Program-made: the position numbers and the translations under genes | Source: Desulfosporosinus youngiae DSM 17734 | GTDB lineage: Bacteria > Bacillota > Desulfitobacteriia > Desulfitobacteriales > Desulfitobacteriaceae | Length of the DNA stretch: 64,000 bases | NCBI RefSeq assembly: GCF_000244895.1 | Contig: NZ_CM001441.1 | Span: 5,596,979 to 5,660,978 of the forward strand | Reading direction: 5' to 3' | The notes under the pieces: model-generated | Database searches by the model: none | What the model was told of the DNA's origin: nothing | Seen by the model: only the letters and a program-made list of their open reading frames with translations | Shown here: in pieces, positions 37,238-46,067 of the stretch | How positions within the stretch are numbered: the first letter of the stretch is position 1 | Layout: each line of letters begins with the position of its first letter

Positions 37238-38338
37238 TTACACATTAAAACGGAAATGAACAATATCCCCATCATTCATGATGTACTCTTTACCTTCCAA
37301 CCGAACTAAACCTTTATCTCTTGCACCATTCAGTCCATTGTGCTCCACGAAGTCCTGATAAGAGACTACCTCTGCCCGAATAAATCCGTGTTCAAAATCC
37401 GTATGAATTACCCCTGCCGCCTTAGGAGCCTTTGTTCCCTGATAAATCGTCCAAGCCTTCACTTCCAGAGGTCCTGCAGTAAAGAAGGTCATTAAACCCA
37501 GCAGGTGAAAGGCAACCCGGATTAAACGGTCCAACCCCGATTCTTCAAGTCCTAAGTCCTCAAGAAACGCATCTTTCTCGTCAGCCTCAAGTTCCGCAAT
37601 TTCTGCCTCAATCTGGGCGCAGACTACAACAACCTCAGCCCCTTCTTCAGCCGCAATCTCCATCACCTGTTTTACATAAGGATTATCAGCCGCTGTAGAA
37701 AGTCCGCCTTCACTGACATTGGCAGCATAGAGCACAGGCTTAAGGGTTAAAAGCGGAAATCCCTTAAGAAGATCCCGTTCCTCATCCGTAAAGGTCAAGG
37801 TCCGGGCTCCTTTGCCCTGATTAAACACTACCTTCAAGCGTTCCAAAAGCGCAATTTCTGATTGAGCCTTTTTATCCCCGGCTTTCAGAAGTTTTGCTGT
37901 CCGCTCGAAACGTTTCTCTACACTTTCCATATCCGCTAAGATTAACTCAAGATCAATCGTTTCAATATCCCTTTTAGGATTTACCGTTCCTTCAACATGG
38001 ACAACGTTCTCGTCTTCAAAACACCGTACAACATGCACAATAGCATCTACCTCGCGAATATGCGACAAGAACTTGTTCCCTAATCCTTCTCCCTTACTTG
38101 CTCCCTTAACGAGTCCGGCGATATCCACAAACTCAACCGTAGCCGGAACTATCTTCTTAGGATTTACCATATCCGCCAGCTTTTGCAGACGGAAATCCGG
38201 TACCTCTACCATTCCGACATTCGGATCAATCGTGCAAAATGGGTAATTAGCCGCTTCAGCACCCGCTTGGGTGATGGCGTTAAACAACGTCGATTTACCG
38301 ACATTAGGCAGACCTACAATTCCCGCATGTAACGTCAA
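37238..38338 (-). CDS. ychF: GTP/ATP-binding protein of the Obg family, YchF
   Basis: 366 residues; universally conserved P-loop NTPase that preferentially hydrolyses ATP and associates with the ribosome. G1 GLPNVGKSTLFNAIT at the N-terminus, G2/G3 region VDIAGLVKGASKGEG, coiled coil in the middle, and the TGS domain with C-terminal NDGDIVHFRFNV. TTG 38338 with GAGGAGG 8 bases upstream is preferred; the frame extends to 38410 but that gives 24 unlikely extra residues. Family length is 363-366, which fits. Confidence 0.95.
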   Translation of the reverse strand: MTLHAGIVGLPNVGKSTLFNAITQAGAEAANYPFCTIDPNVGMVEVPDFRLQKLADMVNPKKIVPATVEFVDIAGLVKGASKGEGLGNKFLSHIREVDAIVHVVRCFEDENVVHVEGTVNPKRDIETIDLELILADMESVEKRFERTAKLLKAGDKKAQSEIALLERLKVVFNQGKGARTLTFTDEERDLLKGFPLLTLKPVLYAANVSEGGLSTAADNPYVKQVMEIAAEEGAEVVVVCAQIEAEIAELEADEKDAFLEDLGLEESGLDRLIRVAFHLLGLMTFFTAGPLEVKAWTIYQGTKAPKAAGVIHTDFEHGFIRAEVVSYQDFVEHNGLNGARDKGLVRLEGKEYIMNDGDIVHFRFNV

Positions 38339-38419
38339 TGCTTTAACCTCCTCATAATAACGAGACGAGCTATCCTTACAGATTATATGTGAAGTTCTTC
38401 TACTCTGCAACCACTTAGC

Positions 38420-38614
38420 TTATTTTTCATCAGCATGCTGAAGAATCTCCTTCAAATTGCGCTCCAGCTTAACTCTGGGGATCCAGGCCTGATGCTGACA
38501 GCCCAAACATTGTATTCGAAAGTCCATACCCGTCCGCATCACTTTCCAATCCACACTGCCACAGGGGTGTGGTTTACGAAGACGTACAATATCTCCTACA
38601 TTTAATGGAACCAT
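38420..38614 (-). CDS. DUF951 protein
   Basis: 64 residues of DUF951, a small basic protein upstream of YchF in many Firmicutes. Core: VGDIVRLRKPHPCGSVDWKVMRTGMDFRIQCLGC (with Cys pairs that suggest a metal or nucleic-acid-binding site). ATG 38614 with GGGGGGAG box; the frame continues upstream to 38677 without reason. Function unknown. Neighbour of ychF. Confidence 0.85.
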   Translation of the reverse strand: MVPLNVGDIVRLRKPHPCGSVDWKVMRTGMDFRIQCLGCQHQAWIPRVKLERNLKEILQHADEK

Positions 38615-38740
38615 TTTTATTAACTCCCCCCTAAATCGAGGTTCGAAGTTGGATGTCACTCCTCTGGCTTCCGTCATTCGACCCCTCTGATTAATTCGTC
38701 CTCTCTGACTAACAAACCTTTTATCATAAAAAATACGTTA

Positions 38741-39619
38741 TTATATTTTGTTTCCCATGGGAGGTTTCTTAAGATCATCAATAATAATCGTTTGTTGCGG
38801 AGTTCGAATACCCTCTTTCAGAAAGGCACTATGTATTTGACGACGCAGTTCCCGCTCCAGACTCCACTGTTCATTAGGTTTTGTAAACCCAACAACCCGC
38901 AAGACAGCATTTCGTTCCCCAAACTGAATGACGCCCTGCACGGTCGGAGGATCAATAATTTTATCACCAAACTCTGCGGCGACTCTTTCACATACAGCAT
39001 GCATTACCTTCATGGCACGTTCTAAATCTTCATTATAGGGAATCTGAATATCGACTAATGCTCTCATTTTGCCCCGGCTGAAATTGGTAACCGCCGTGAT
39101 ACTGCCATTAGGAATAATATGAAGTTCGCCGCCCCAGTCCCTTAAATGGGTCGCCCGAATTCCGGTTTCTTCAACAATCCCGGAGAATTGCCCGGTTTTT
39201 ACATAGTCACCAACCGAAAACTGATCCTCAAAAAGGATGAAGAAACCCCCTATTACATCTTTAACCAAACTTTGCGAGCCGAAACCTAAGGCGACGCCCA
39301 AGACACTGGCCGAAGCCAGAAGGGTGCCCGTATCAAACTTAAAAAGATGTTTGAGTGTATGCAAAATAGCCGTAAAGGTAATAAAATAAAACGACAGACT
39401 TCGGAGCAGGGAAAACATCGTATTTGCTTTACGTTCATTGAGAATGTTTTTTTGTTTGCGATCCAGCAGCATCCGGCGCAATATGTAAATAAACACGCCA
39501 TAGGAAATCCGGGCAATAATAAGTATCATAACGATATACAGTAAGGAATTCAAGACAGTCGTTCCTAATTGCTGCCAATCATAGTTGTTTAAACTGGTTT
39601 GAAGCCAAGTGCCATTCAT
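38741..39619 (-). CDS. mscS: Small-conductance mechanosensitive channel, MscS family
   Basis: 292 residues with three N-terminal transmembrane helices (about 22-42, 65-85, 90-115), the pore-lining third helix followed by ASVLGVALGFGSQSLVKDV (the glycine/alanine-rich family signature at about 104-122), and a cytoplasmic beta-alpha domain ending in a short tail (RTPQQTIIIDDLKKPPMGNKI). Releases osmolytes on hypo-osmotic shock. ATG 39619 with an AAAGGA-like box; monocistronic between DUF951 and cvpA. Confidence 0.93.
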   Translation of the reverse strand: MNGTWLQTSLNNYDWQQLGTTVLNSLLYIVMILIIARISYGVFIYILRRMLLDRKQKNILNERKANTMFSLLRSLSFYFITFTAILHTLKHLFKFDTGTLLASASVLGVALGFGSQSLVKDVIGGFFILFEDQFSVGDYVKTGQFSGIVEETGIRATHLRDWGGELHIIPNGSITAVTNFSRGKMRALVDIQIPYNEDLERAMKVMHAVCERVAAEFGDKIIDPPTVQGVIQFGERNAVLRVVGFTKPNEQWSLERELRRQIHSAFLKEGIRTPQQTIIIDDLKKPPMGNKI

Positions 39620-39851
39620 AGTATACGTCGTCCTTTTCAGTTAAAGATAGTCTAGCCTTTATAGTCTAAAAATGCATGATAGCCGCGCATCATCATGACC
39701 ATATCAAGACATCCATTCCGTAAATAGTTTTCCTAATTCGGCAGTTTGCCAGGAAATTAGTAATCCACTTTTAAGTCTTCTTCTTCGGCGTTTGATTTAT
39801 ACGATACTTAGAGTCACTTGGGGTCTCCGCCTAAAGCGGTCTATTTGATAT

Positions 39852-40589
39852 CTAATACCAAACCCCTTTATTCATTAATAAGGGGTCAATCAGCTTCTCT
39901 CTAAGCTGAGCCGAAAGTACCTGATCCAGACCATTAAAGATGGCAATTAAAGAAGGATAGAAATGGGAATTCTCAATCAACTGCATAAAATCACCGCCCT
40001 CACCCATCGGCAGGAAGGGTGACAATAAGCCTGCCAAGACAGACAAGCCAATAAGAGCACCCAGCCCTCCAAACAGAAGCCCTCCGCCGCGATTAAACGA
40101 TCCGCCCCAACTGCCAAAGGGCCGCAGGAGGATCGCTGCCAATAAGTGTATCAATAGCACTGTACAATAAAACACGCAGCCAAAAGCGATAAGCCGCAGA
40201 ATATTCTCGGTAATCGTTCCGGCAAGAGTATGAGTGACTTGTTCAACCGTTTGCGGCATCTGTAAGCCGGATAAATCTAATGAAGGAAACATATTACGCC
40301 ATTCCTCAGGAAGTATCCCCAACATATTTCCCAAAAGCTGTTGCTGCAAGGTTAAGGCTTTTGTCTCCACCGAAGGCAGCAGGGCCCGATAGATCACTGG
40401 TTCCAACCACTGTTGAAGTGGAAAGTAGCGTTCAGCCCAGCGAAGAGCAGGTATATACTGCCAAGAGGCTGCCCAGACACCTACAATCCAACTAAAAAGA
40501 TTAACAATACTTGTGATTAAGCCTCTTTGATAGCCGCGCAGTGCCCCTAATAAAACAAACCCCATAATAAGAACATCAAACAGATTCAC
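39852..40589 (-). CDS. CvpA-family membrane protein
   Basis: 245 residues; CvpA family (named for E. coli colicin V production), four hydrophobic segments in the N-terminal half (beginning MNLFDVLIMGFVLLGALRGYQRGLIT) and two near 125-190, last third soluble. Role in Firmicutes unknown. Family members usually have 160-180 residues; the extra length here is a central loop (about 55-115). ATG 40589 with AGGAGG. Lies downstream of selC, separated by a terminator. Confidence 0.8.
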   Translation of the reverse strand: MNLFDVLIMGFVLLGALRGYQRGLITSIVNLFSWIVGVWAASWQYIPALRWAERYFPLQQWLEPVIYRALLPSVETKALTLQQQLLGNMLGILPEEWRNMFPSLDLSGLQMPQTVEQVTHTLAGTITENILRLIAFGCVFYCTVLLIHLLAAILLRPFGSWGGSFNRGGGLLFGGLGALIGLSVLAGLLSPFLPMGEGGDFMQLIENSHFYPSLIAIFNGLDQVLSAQLREKLIDPLLMNKGVWY

Positions 40590-40696
40590 TGTTGTTCCCT
40601 CCTAATCAACCATCGGCAGCCTTTTTAGTTCTTTATGAATAATGCCTATTCGGTTAAGGCCAGCCAAAATCCTGCTGAACTAATGGGTTCAATACG

Positions 40697-40719
40697 TTAA
40701 AAGGCAGCTATCGCTGCCT
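40697..40719 (-). terminator. Terminator of selC
   Basis: AGGCAGC (40702-40708), TATC, GCTGCCT (40713-40719), a 7-bp stem; the minus strand continues with TTTTAACG. Confidence 0.6.
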
Positions 40720-40812
40720 AATATCATCAAAATTATCTTTCGGTTGTGTTTCCATGTCTATCATGATCAGATCTTGAATTGATCCTTCAATAGTCACCCT
40801 CGGGCTTCAATA

Positions 40813-40910
40813 TGGCGGGGATGCGTGCGAATCGAACACACCTCGGAACGTTCTGCGTCCCGACACACGGATTTGAAGTCCGGGAGCAGCACCAGCCACC
40901 ATCCATCCCC
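40813..40910 (-). tRNA. selC: Selenocysteine tRNA (anticodon TCA)
   Basis: 98 bases on the minus strand, with the special bacterial tRNA-Sec form: extended acceptor (GGGGATGG paired to a 3' CATCCCC), a D arm, anticodon stem CGGA(C)/(A)TCCG with loop TTCAAAT-like region (CTTCAAATCCG, anticodon TCA), a very long variable arm (GTCGGGACGCAGAACGTTCCGAG) and TTCGATT T loop, discriminator G and encoded CCA. It decodes UGA when SelB and the SECIS hairpin are present. No selA or selD within the window. Confidence 0.92.
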
Positions 40911-41031
40911 AAACTAACCACAGCAATAAGTTTAACATATTTCCAATAGTTTGGAAAGCAAATGGTACTGTAATGTCAAGTACTTTAAACTTAAGAACAA
41001 CGGTATAAGTTTTAAAAAATCTAAGCAAACT

Positions 41032-41063
41032 ATTCTTATCCAGCTCTATAACCGGATAAGAAT
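41032..41063 (+). promoter_or_regulatory. Inverted repeat before the small plus-strand ORF
   Basis: ATTCTTATCC (41032-41041) and GGATAAGAAT (41054-41063) are perfect 10-bp arms 12 bases apart, ending 24 bases before ATG 41088. It could be an operator or a leader hairpin. Confidence 0.4.
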
Positions 41064-41087
41064 CAGGAAATTGAAAGGGGTTTAGTT

Positions 41088-41216
41088 ATGAATCATTCAG
41101 ACGTTTTATTTTCTAATTTAACAACAGCTCAAATTGAAGATCTTAGAGCCTTAGAAACAAAATTTAATACCAATGGTGAGAAAACCATCTTAATCGCTTA
41201 TGAAAATCCGAAATAA
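41088..41216 (+). CDS. Small hypothetical protein (42 residues)
   Basis: ATG 41088 with GAAAGGGG at 8-12 bases upstream, to TAA 41216. The product is acidic-amphipathic (SNLTTAQIEDLRALETKF) and ends in AYENPK. Not recognised. It is the only plus-strand gene between selC and the liv operon and has a leader inverted repeat. Because the following minus-strand gene ends at 41234, the two are convergent, with no room for a terminator in between except the shared sequence. Confidence 0.5.
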   Translation: MNHSDVLFSNLTTAQIEDLRALETKFNTNGEKTILIAYENPK

Positions 41217-41233
41217 CTATTTTAATAACCAAA

Positions 41234-41665
41234 TCAGTGCTTTTGATAGTGGAAGCAACTGCCCTCGAGATATTGTTCGACTAGTTCATCGACTTTTTCC
41301 GCCGGCATTGAAAGATTCATCAACTTATAAGTTGCTTGCATAAAACCTTTAACACACTCGAGGGTAAGCTCTGTTATATGTGTGCATCCATTTTTCAGGC
41401 CAACTGCAGCCAGAACTTGTTTACGCACACTTTTATCCAGCTTAAGGCCAACCAGTTTGGCAATTCGTTCTTGAGTCTCTGCACAATTTGTATGTGGACA
41501 CCTGCAAAATTGACCGGTAGCTGCTGTAATTGTCTGACGTTGAACGTCAACTTCCAGAGTGATACAAAGTTCATGATGAGTATCCAAAAAGACGCCATTC
41601 ACAGATACCGTCTTGGAATCCATTGAACGGACATTGACTGAAATCGAACGATTAAAAAGATACAT
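41234..41665 (-). CDS. DUF2889-family protein
   Basis: 143 residues of DUF2889; opens with the family-like MYLFNRSISVNVR, then GVFLDTHHELCITLEVDV, a CxC-type pair (QFCRCPHTNC with several Cys/His), NGCTHITELTLECVKGF and a final acidic helix with a lone Cys. Function unknown; Cys and His suggest a metal site. ATG 41665 after a weak AGGAGAT box. It lies between selC and the CBS protein, convergent with a tiny plus-strand ORF. Confidence 0.8.
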   Translation of the reverse strand: MYLFNRSISVNVRSMDSKTVSVNGVFLDTHHELCITLEVDVQRQTITAATGQFCRCPHTNCAETQERIAKLVGLKLDKSVRKQVLAAVGLKNGCTHITELTLECVKGFMQATYKLMNLSMPAEKVDELVEQYLEGSCFHYQKH

Positions 41666-41736
41666 TATTCCATCTCCTCATATATAAAGCAATTAATGGT
41701 AATACAATAATATTATATCTCTTTTTACGCAGAAAG

Positions 41737-41772
41737 AAAGCACTAAATGAATTTAGCTTCACTTAGTGCTTT
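41737..41772 (-). terminator. Terminator of the CBS-domain gene
   Basis: AAAGCACTAA (41737-41746) and TTAGTGCTTT (41763-41772) form a 10-bp stem 19 bases downstream of the CBS gene stop; minus strand continues CTTTCTG. Confidence 0.6.
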
Positions 41773-41791
41773 CCGGCTTTCTTGATTTGGA

Positions 41792-42418
41792 CTACTTTTT
41801 CACTTGATAGCCTTTCTTCTGTAAGGCTTCTTCAACCTCAGCTACCTGATCACCCTGCAGACGGGCAAGAATCTGGATTTGATTATCTTTAAGATGATAT
41901 ACCGCCAGACTCCCAATATTAACATCAAATTCCTTGGTTGTAACAGCCAGATCTGACATAACACCAATTTGATCTCTGGTTTCAATCATGACGCGCTGTC
42001 CGGGGCTGCGAAATCCCATAATATCTAAAAAGGCATCTAATATATCTGAACCGGTAATAATCCCAACAACTTTACCATTATCAACAACAGGCAATCCGCC
42101 AATTTTATGATCACGCATCAATAAAGCAGCATCCTCGATCTGAGTATCCGGGTGACAGAACACAACCTTTTTAATCGCTACTTCACGGATAGGGGTTTTA
42201 GCCACCAAATAATTAAGTTCAAACACGCTCAACGTTGTTGCTTTTGAAGGAGAAGCCTCACGCAGATCACCGTCGGTTACGAAGCCGACAAGTTTACCCT
42301 TTTCTACAACCGGCAATCGGCTTATTTTCTTTTCACGCATAAGAGCCATTGTATCTGCAATCGATAGTTCCGGGTTCACTGTGAAAACCTGAGCCGTCAT
42401 AAATTGTCGAACATACAT
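41792..42418 (-). CDS. CBS-domain pair protein, AcuB-like with C-terminal ACT-like domain
   Basis: 208 residues: two CBS modules (about 1-60: MTAQVFTVNPELSIADTMALM; about 75-130: DHKIGGLPVVDNGKVVGIITGSDIL) and a C-terminal ACT-like domain (about 140-208). Pairs of CBS modules bind adenosyl ligands; ACT domains bind amino acids. AcuB-type proteins regulate acetyl-CoA metabolism in some bacteria, but this one, next to a branched-chain amino-acid transporter, may sense amino acids or nucleotides instead. ATG 42418 with AAAGGGG; the longer frame to 42454 is less supported. Confidence 0.8.
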   Translation of the reverse strand: MYVRQFMTAQVFTVNPELSIADTMALMREKKISRLPVVEKGKLVGFVTDGDLREASPSKATTLSVFELNYLVAKTPIREVAIKKVVFCHPDTQIEDAALLMRDHKIGGLPVVDNGKVVGIITGSDILDAFLDIMGFRSPGQRVMIETRDQIGVMSDLAVTTKEFDVNIGSLAVYHLKDNQIQILARLQGDQVAEVEEALQKKGYQVKK

Positions 42419-42592
42419 TTCTAAATTACCCCTTTCTAATTTAAAGCTCGGCAAATTAATGTTACTCTTCGACGCTAAACTAGTGCGGCCGGTTAATGCT
42501 TAGCGCCACTTATGTCATGAAAAAGGCTATCATCACTCGAACAAGGGACCCCCGGAAGATCTACTGAAGAGACTTGTCTTAAATATATGCAA

Positions 42593-43297
42593 TTAGCCTC
42601 CTAAGTAGGCCTTACGGACTTCTTCACTTGCAGCAAGTTGTTTAGAATCTCCCGCAAGCACAATCTTTCCTGTCTCCAGGACATAAGCACGGTTAGCAAT
42701 AGAAAGGGCCATATGAGCATTCTGTTCTACAAGCAAAATCGTTGTTCCTGTCGTGTTAATCTCTTTAATAATTGAAAAGATTTGTTTAACCAAAATAGGA
42801 GCTAAACCCATCGAAGGTTCATCGAGCAGGAGCAGCTGGGGTCTGGACATAAGAGCTCTGCCCATAGCCAACATTTGTTGTTCCCCACCCGATAAAGTAC
42901 CGGAAAGCTGAGCCTTTCTTTCAAACAAACGAGGAAATAAGTCATAAACCCGTTTTATGTCTTCCTTGATACCCGATTTATCTTTACGCAAGTAAGCTCC
43001 CAGTTCCAGGTTTTCAATAACCGTCATATTGGCGAATACTCGACGGCCTTCCGGAACCTGAGATATCCCTTGAGAAACAATCGCCTGCGGAGCAATGCTG
43101 GCAAGGTCCGCACCTTTAAACATAACTTTACCGACTTTCGGGCGCAATAACCCTGAAATGGTCTTAAGACAGGTACTTTTTCCGGCACCATTTGAGCCAA
43201 TTAAGGTTACAATTTCACCTTGATTAACCTCGAGGGAGATCCCTTTGAGAGCATGAATAGCACCATAATAAACATTAACCTCTTCAAGGACAAGCAT
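42593..43297 (-). CDS. livF: Branched-chain amino-acid ABC transporter, ATP-binding protein LivF
   Basis: 234 residues. Walker A GSNGAGKSTCLKTIS (about 35-49), signature LSGGEQQMLAMGRALM (about 134-149), Walker B LLLLDEPSMGLAPILV (about 155). Energises uptake of branched-chain amino acids with LivG, LivM and LivH. ATG 43297 shares one base with the stop of livG. Confidence 0.94.
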   Translation of the reverse strand: MLVLEEVNVYYGAIHALKGISLEVNQGEIVTLIGSNGAGKSTCLKTISGLLRPKVGKVMFKGADLASIAPQAIVSQGISQVPEGRRVFANMTVIENLELGAYLRKDKSGIKEDIKRVYDLFPRLFERKAQLSGTLSGGEQQMLAMGRALMSRPQLLLLDEPSMGLAPILVKQIFSIIKEINTTGTTILLVEQNAHMALSIANRAYVLETGKIVLAGDSKQLAASEEVRKAYLGG

Positions 43298-44064
43298 CAG
43301 ACAACCTCCTCCCCTAGATAAGCCTCAATGACTTTGGGATTGCTCTTGATTTCATCTGGTGCACCTTGAGCTATGATCGTTCCATAATCTAAGACATAGA
43401 TGCGCTCACATACTCCCATAACTAAAGACATATCGTGTTCAATCAACAAAATTGTAAGCTTGAATTTCTCGCGAATCCAGCGAATAAGGTTCATCAAGTC
43501 ATGAGTTTCCTGAGGATTCATGCCGGCCGCCGGCTCGTCCAGCAAGAGAAGCTTCGGTTCTGTTCCGAGAGCACGAGCGATCTCTAAGCGGCGTTGTTCA
43601 CCATAAGGCAAGTTTTTGGCAATTTCTTCAGCTTTATGATCAAGATTAAAAATTTTCAGCAAGTCCATTGCTTTACGATGCATTTCTTCTTCTCCCGAGT
43701 AATAGCTTGGCAGACGAAAGAACGCACTGAATATACCATAGGAACTTCGTTGATGATAGGCTATCTTGACATTATCAATAACACTTAAATCACTGAATAA
43801 ACGAATATTTTGGAATGTACGGGCCATTCCTCTCTGCGTAACCTGATAAGGTTTGAGTCCGCGCATATCCTTGTCCGAAAATCTGACAGTACCTTCCGTC
43901 GGATCATAGACCCCTGTGAGCAGATTAAAGACCGTCGTTTTTCCGGCTCCATTCGGGCCAATCAAACCAATCAGTTCCCCGTCATTAATCTCGATATTCA
44001 GATTGGATACTGCTTTTAAACCACCGAAGGACTTAGAGAGTTTATCAATTTTTAGAAGAGGCAT
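43297..44064 (-). CDS. livG: Branched-chain amino-acid ABC transporter, ATP-binding protein LivG
   Basis: 255 residues from ATG 44064. Walker A GPNGAGKTTVFNLLTG (about 35-50), the LivG-type insert before the signature, ABC signature with LPYGEQRRLEIARALG (about 148), Walker B LLLLDEPAAGMNPQET (about 170). Acts with LivF as the heterodimer. Its start lies inside the 3' end of livM (44045-44064), so the four genes overlap tightly; the longer frame to 44073 has no better box. Confidence 0.94.
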   Translation of the reverse strand: MPLLKIDKLSKSFGGLKAVSNLNIEINDGELIGLIGPNGAGKTTVFNLLTGVYDPTEGTVRFSDKDMRGLKPYQVTQRGMARTFQNIRLFSDLSVIDNVKIAYHQRSSYGIFSAFFRLPSYYSGEEEMHRKAMDLLKIFNLDHKAEEIAKNLPYGEQRRLEIARALGTEPKLLLLDEPAAGMNPQETHDLMNLIRWIREKFKLTILLIEHDMSLVMGVCERIYVLDYGTIIAQGAPDEIKSNPKVIEAYLGEEVV

Positions 44065-45007
44065 TCTTATCACCCTTCTTTCCGAGGAAACTTAAGCTAA
44101 ATTCTTTAGTACCTAATAGACCCGTCGGTCTGAAAATCATTAATGCGATCAGAATTATAGCGGTTATCACAAGCCGCCATTCCGGCCAGCCTGACAATAC
44201 CGCTGAAACAGCCGTCATCAGTACTGCGCCTAGAATACTGCCCGTCAAACTTCCTAAACCGCCGAGTACCACCATAACCAGTATATCAAAGGATTTAAGA
44301 AAGCTAAATGTCAAGGGTTGAATAATGTAGAGATAATTAGCATAAATTCCCCCTGCCAATCCTGCAAAAAAGGCACCTAAGGTAAACGCCATAATTTTAT
44401 ATTTGGTTGTGTTAATGCCCATGACATCCGCGGCAATTTCATTCTCCCGTATAGAGATACAAGCCCGGCCATGGGTGGAATAAATAAAATTTCTAATAAT
44501 CATAACACTTAAGACCGTGAGCCAAAAGGCCCATGTCCAAGTAATCGTTTTCGGAACTGAAAACCCGGAAGCGCCCCCGACATACTCCATATTTAAAAAG
44601 ACAATTCGTACAATCTCCCCAAACCCCAGGGTAGCTATTGCCAGATAGTCTCCTTTAAGCCGTAACGTAGGCAATCCGATTAAGAAACCTGCGACCGCAG
44701 ACACTGTCGCCCCGGCAAGAAGCGCCAGAATAAGCGGCCCCTGAAATTTGACTACGACAATCGCAGCCATATATGCGCCAATCGCCATAAAACCGGCATG
44801 TCCAATGGAAAATTGACCCGTTATCCCATTAATCAAATTTAAACTGGTCGAAAGAATAACAAAAATACACACCTGAATCAATGTGAGAGCAACAAAGGGT
44901 GGTAAAACATCCATGAAGATACTTCCCTGGACGATGGCATAGAGAAGCAAGACCCCCAGTAAGGTTACAACATTTTGACGATTAATCCACTTACCCATGT
45001 TTGCCAC
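44045..45007 (-). CDS. livM: Branched-chain amino-acid ABC transporter, permease LivM
   Basis: 320 residues with about nine to ten transmembrane segments; family core INGITGQFSIGHAGFMAIGAYMA and the EAA-like loop GRACISIRENEIAADVMGINTTKYK (about 195-218). ATG 45007 lies 1 base after livH. Second permease of the LIV transporter. Confidence 0.93.
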   Translation of the reverse strand: MANMGKWINRQNVVTLLGVLLLYAIVQGSIFMDVLPPFVALTLIQVCIFVILSTSLNLINGITGQFSIGHAGFMAIGAYMAAIVVVKFQGPLILALLAGATVSAVAGFLIGLPTLRLKGDYLAIATLGFGEIVRIVFLNMEYVGGASGFSVPKTITWTWAFWLTVLSVMIIRNFIYSTHGRACISIRENEIAADVMGINTTKYKIMAFTLGAFFAGLAGGIYANYLYIIQPLTFSFLKSFDILVMVVLGGLGSLTGSILGAVLMTAVSAVLSGWPEWRLVITAIILIALMIFRPTGLLGTKEFSLSFLGKKGDKNASSKN

Positions 45008-45898
45008 CTACACTTTCTCACGGATATTCTTACCAAAGAGCCCGCTGGGCTTAATGATCAGAACAAGAATTAGGATCAGGAATGCTACCGCATCCCGCCA
45101 GGTTGATGCTCCCAGACCACTGACAATGGATTCAGTAAGCCCTAAGAAGTATCCCCCAACCATTGCACCGGGAATAATTCCTATTCCTCCAAGCACTGCT
45201 GCTACAAACGCTTTAAGTCCGGGAACAATCCCCATCAAAGGATCAATCGTATTAAAGTAAACCCCCATCAATACCCCTGCAGCCGCAGCCAGCGAGGAAC
45301 CGATAGCAAAGGTTGCCGAAATCGTGTTGTTTACATTAATTCCCATTAATAATGCCGCTTCATTGTCAAAAGATACTGCCCGCATTGCCTTGCCAATTTT
45401 CGAATATTTTACAATGCAATGTAAGAGAACCATAAGGAAGAGGGATGTAACAACCATGACTATATCACCATATTTGATGATAATCCCGCCCACATTATAG
45501 ATCGTCTCGGGAAAGACAGGGGGATAGGTGCGCATTTGAGGTGACACCACTAACATGCCCCCATATTCTAAGAAAAAGGAGACTCCAATAGCCGTAATCA
45601 ACGCTGCAATCCTAGTGGCATTGCGCAAAGGTTTATAAGCTATACGTTCGATCAGCACACCAAGAGTTGCGCTGACAGCCATTGCTAAAAGCAGCGCCGG
45701 AATGAATGACATATGCAAGGTTGTTGTAGCAAACCATCCGGCGTATGCTCCAACCATCATTATATCCCCGTGAGCAAAGTTTATAAGCTTAATAATGCCG
45801 TAGACCATAGTATAGCCCAGAGCAACTAAAGCATAGATACTTCCTAGCGAAAGTCCGTTCACGATCTGCTGCAATACTTGCTCAGTTACATTTCCCAT
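45008..45898 (-). CDS. livH: Branched-chain amino-acid ABC transporter, permease LivH
   Basis: About 296 residues from ATG 45898 (GGGAG box). Eight transmembrane segments with N-terminal LSLGSIYALVALGYTMVYGI and the EAA-like segment SFDNEAALLMGINVN, family hallmarks. First gene of the permease/ATPase run after the terminator that separates it from the binding protein livJ. Confidence 0.93.
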   Translation of the reverse strand: MGNVTEQVLQQIVNGLSLGSIYALVALGYTMVYGIIKLINFAHGDIMMVGAYAGWFATTTLHMSFIPALLLAMAVSATLGVLIERIAYKPLRNATRIAALITAIGVSFFLEYGGMLVVSPQMRTYPPVFPETIYNVGGIIIKYGDIVMVVTSLFLMVLLHCIVKYSKIGKAMRAVSFDNEAALLMGINVNNTISATFAIGSSLAAAAGVLMGVYFNTIDPLMGIVPGLKAFVAAVLGGIGIIPGAMVGGYFLGLTESIVSGLGASTWRDAVAFLILILVLIIKPSGLFGKNIREKV

Positions 45899-45982
45899 AT
45901 TTTCAACTCCCAACTACCGAATAACATCCAAGAAATACCAAATTATATAGGGGATCTATTTCAATCTAGTGACTTAAACAAA

Positions 45983-46010
45983 AAGGAGGGAGGGTTTCTC
46001 CACCCTCCTT
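45983..46010 (-). terminator. Terminator/attenuator between livJ and livH
   Basis: AAGGAGGG (45983-45990) and CCCTCCTT (46003-46010) form a stem on the minus strand followed by TTTTTG. Placed between the binding protein gene and the permease genes, it would yield more LivJ than transporter. Confidence 0.65.
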
Positions 46011-46067
46011 TCTTAATTATGATAAACTAATCCGTCAATAGTATACCACTTGATGCTTAATAACTTA

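Noticed and set aside
40807..41028. Minus-strand open frame across selC
   Set aside because: It overlaps the tRNA-Sec gene completely and has no protein-like features; it is a by-product of the tRNA sequence.
42470..42520. Inverted CGCTAA...TTAGCG near the end of livF as a terminator
   Set aside because: The stem is only 6 bp around a loop of more than 20 bases and is not followed by a T run on the minus strand.
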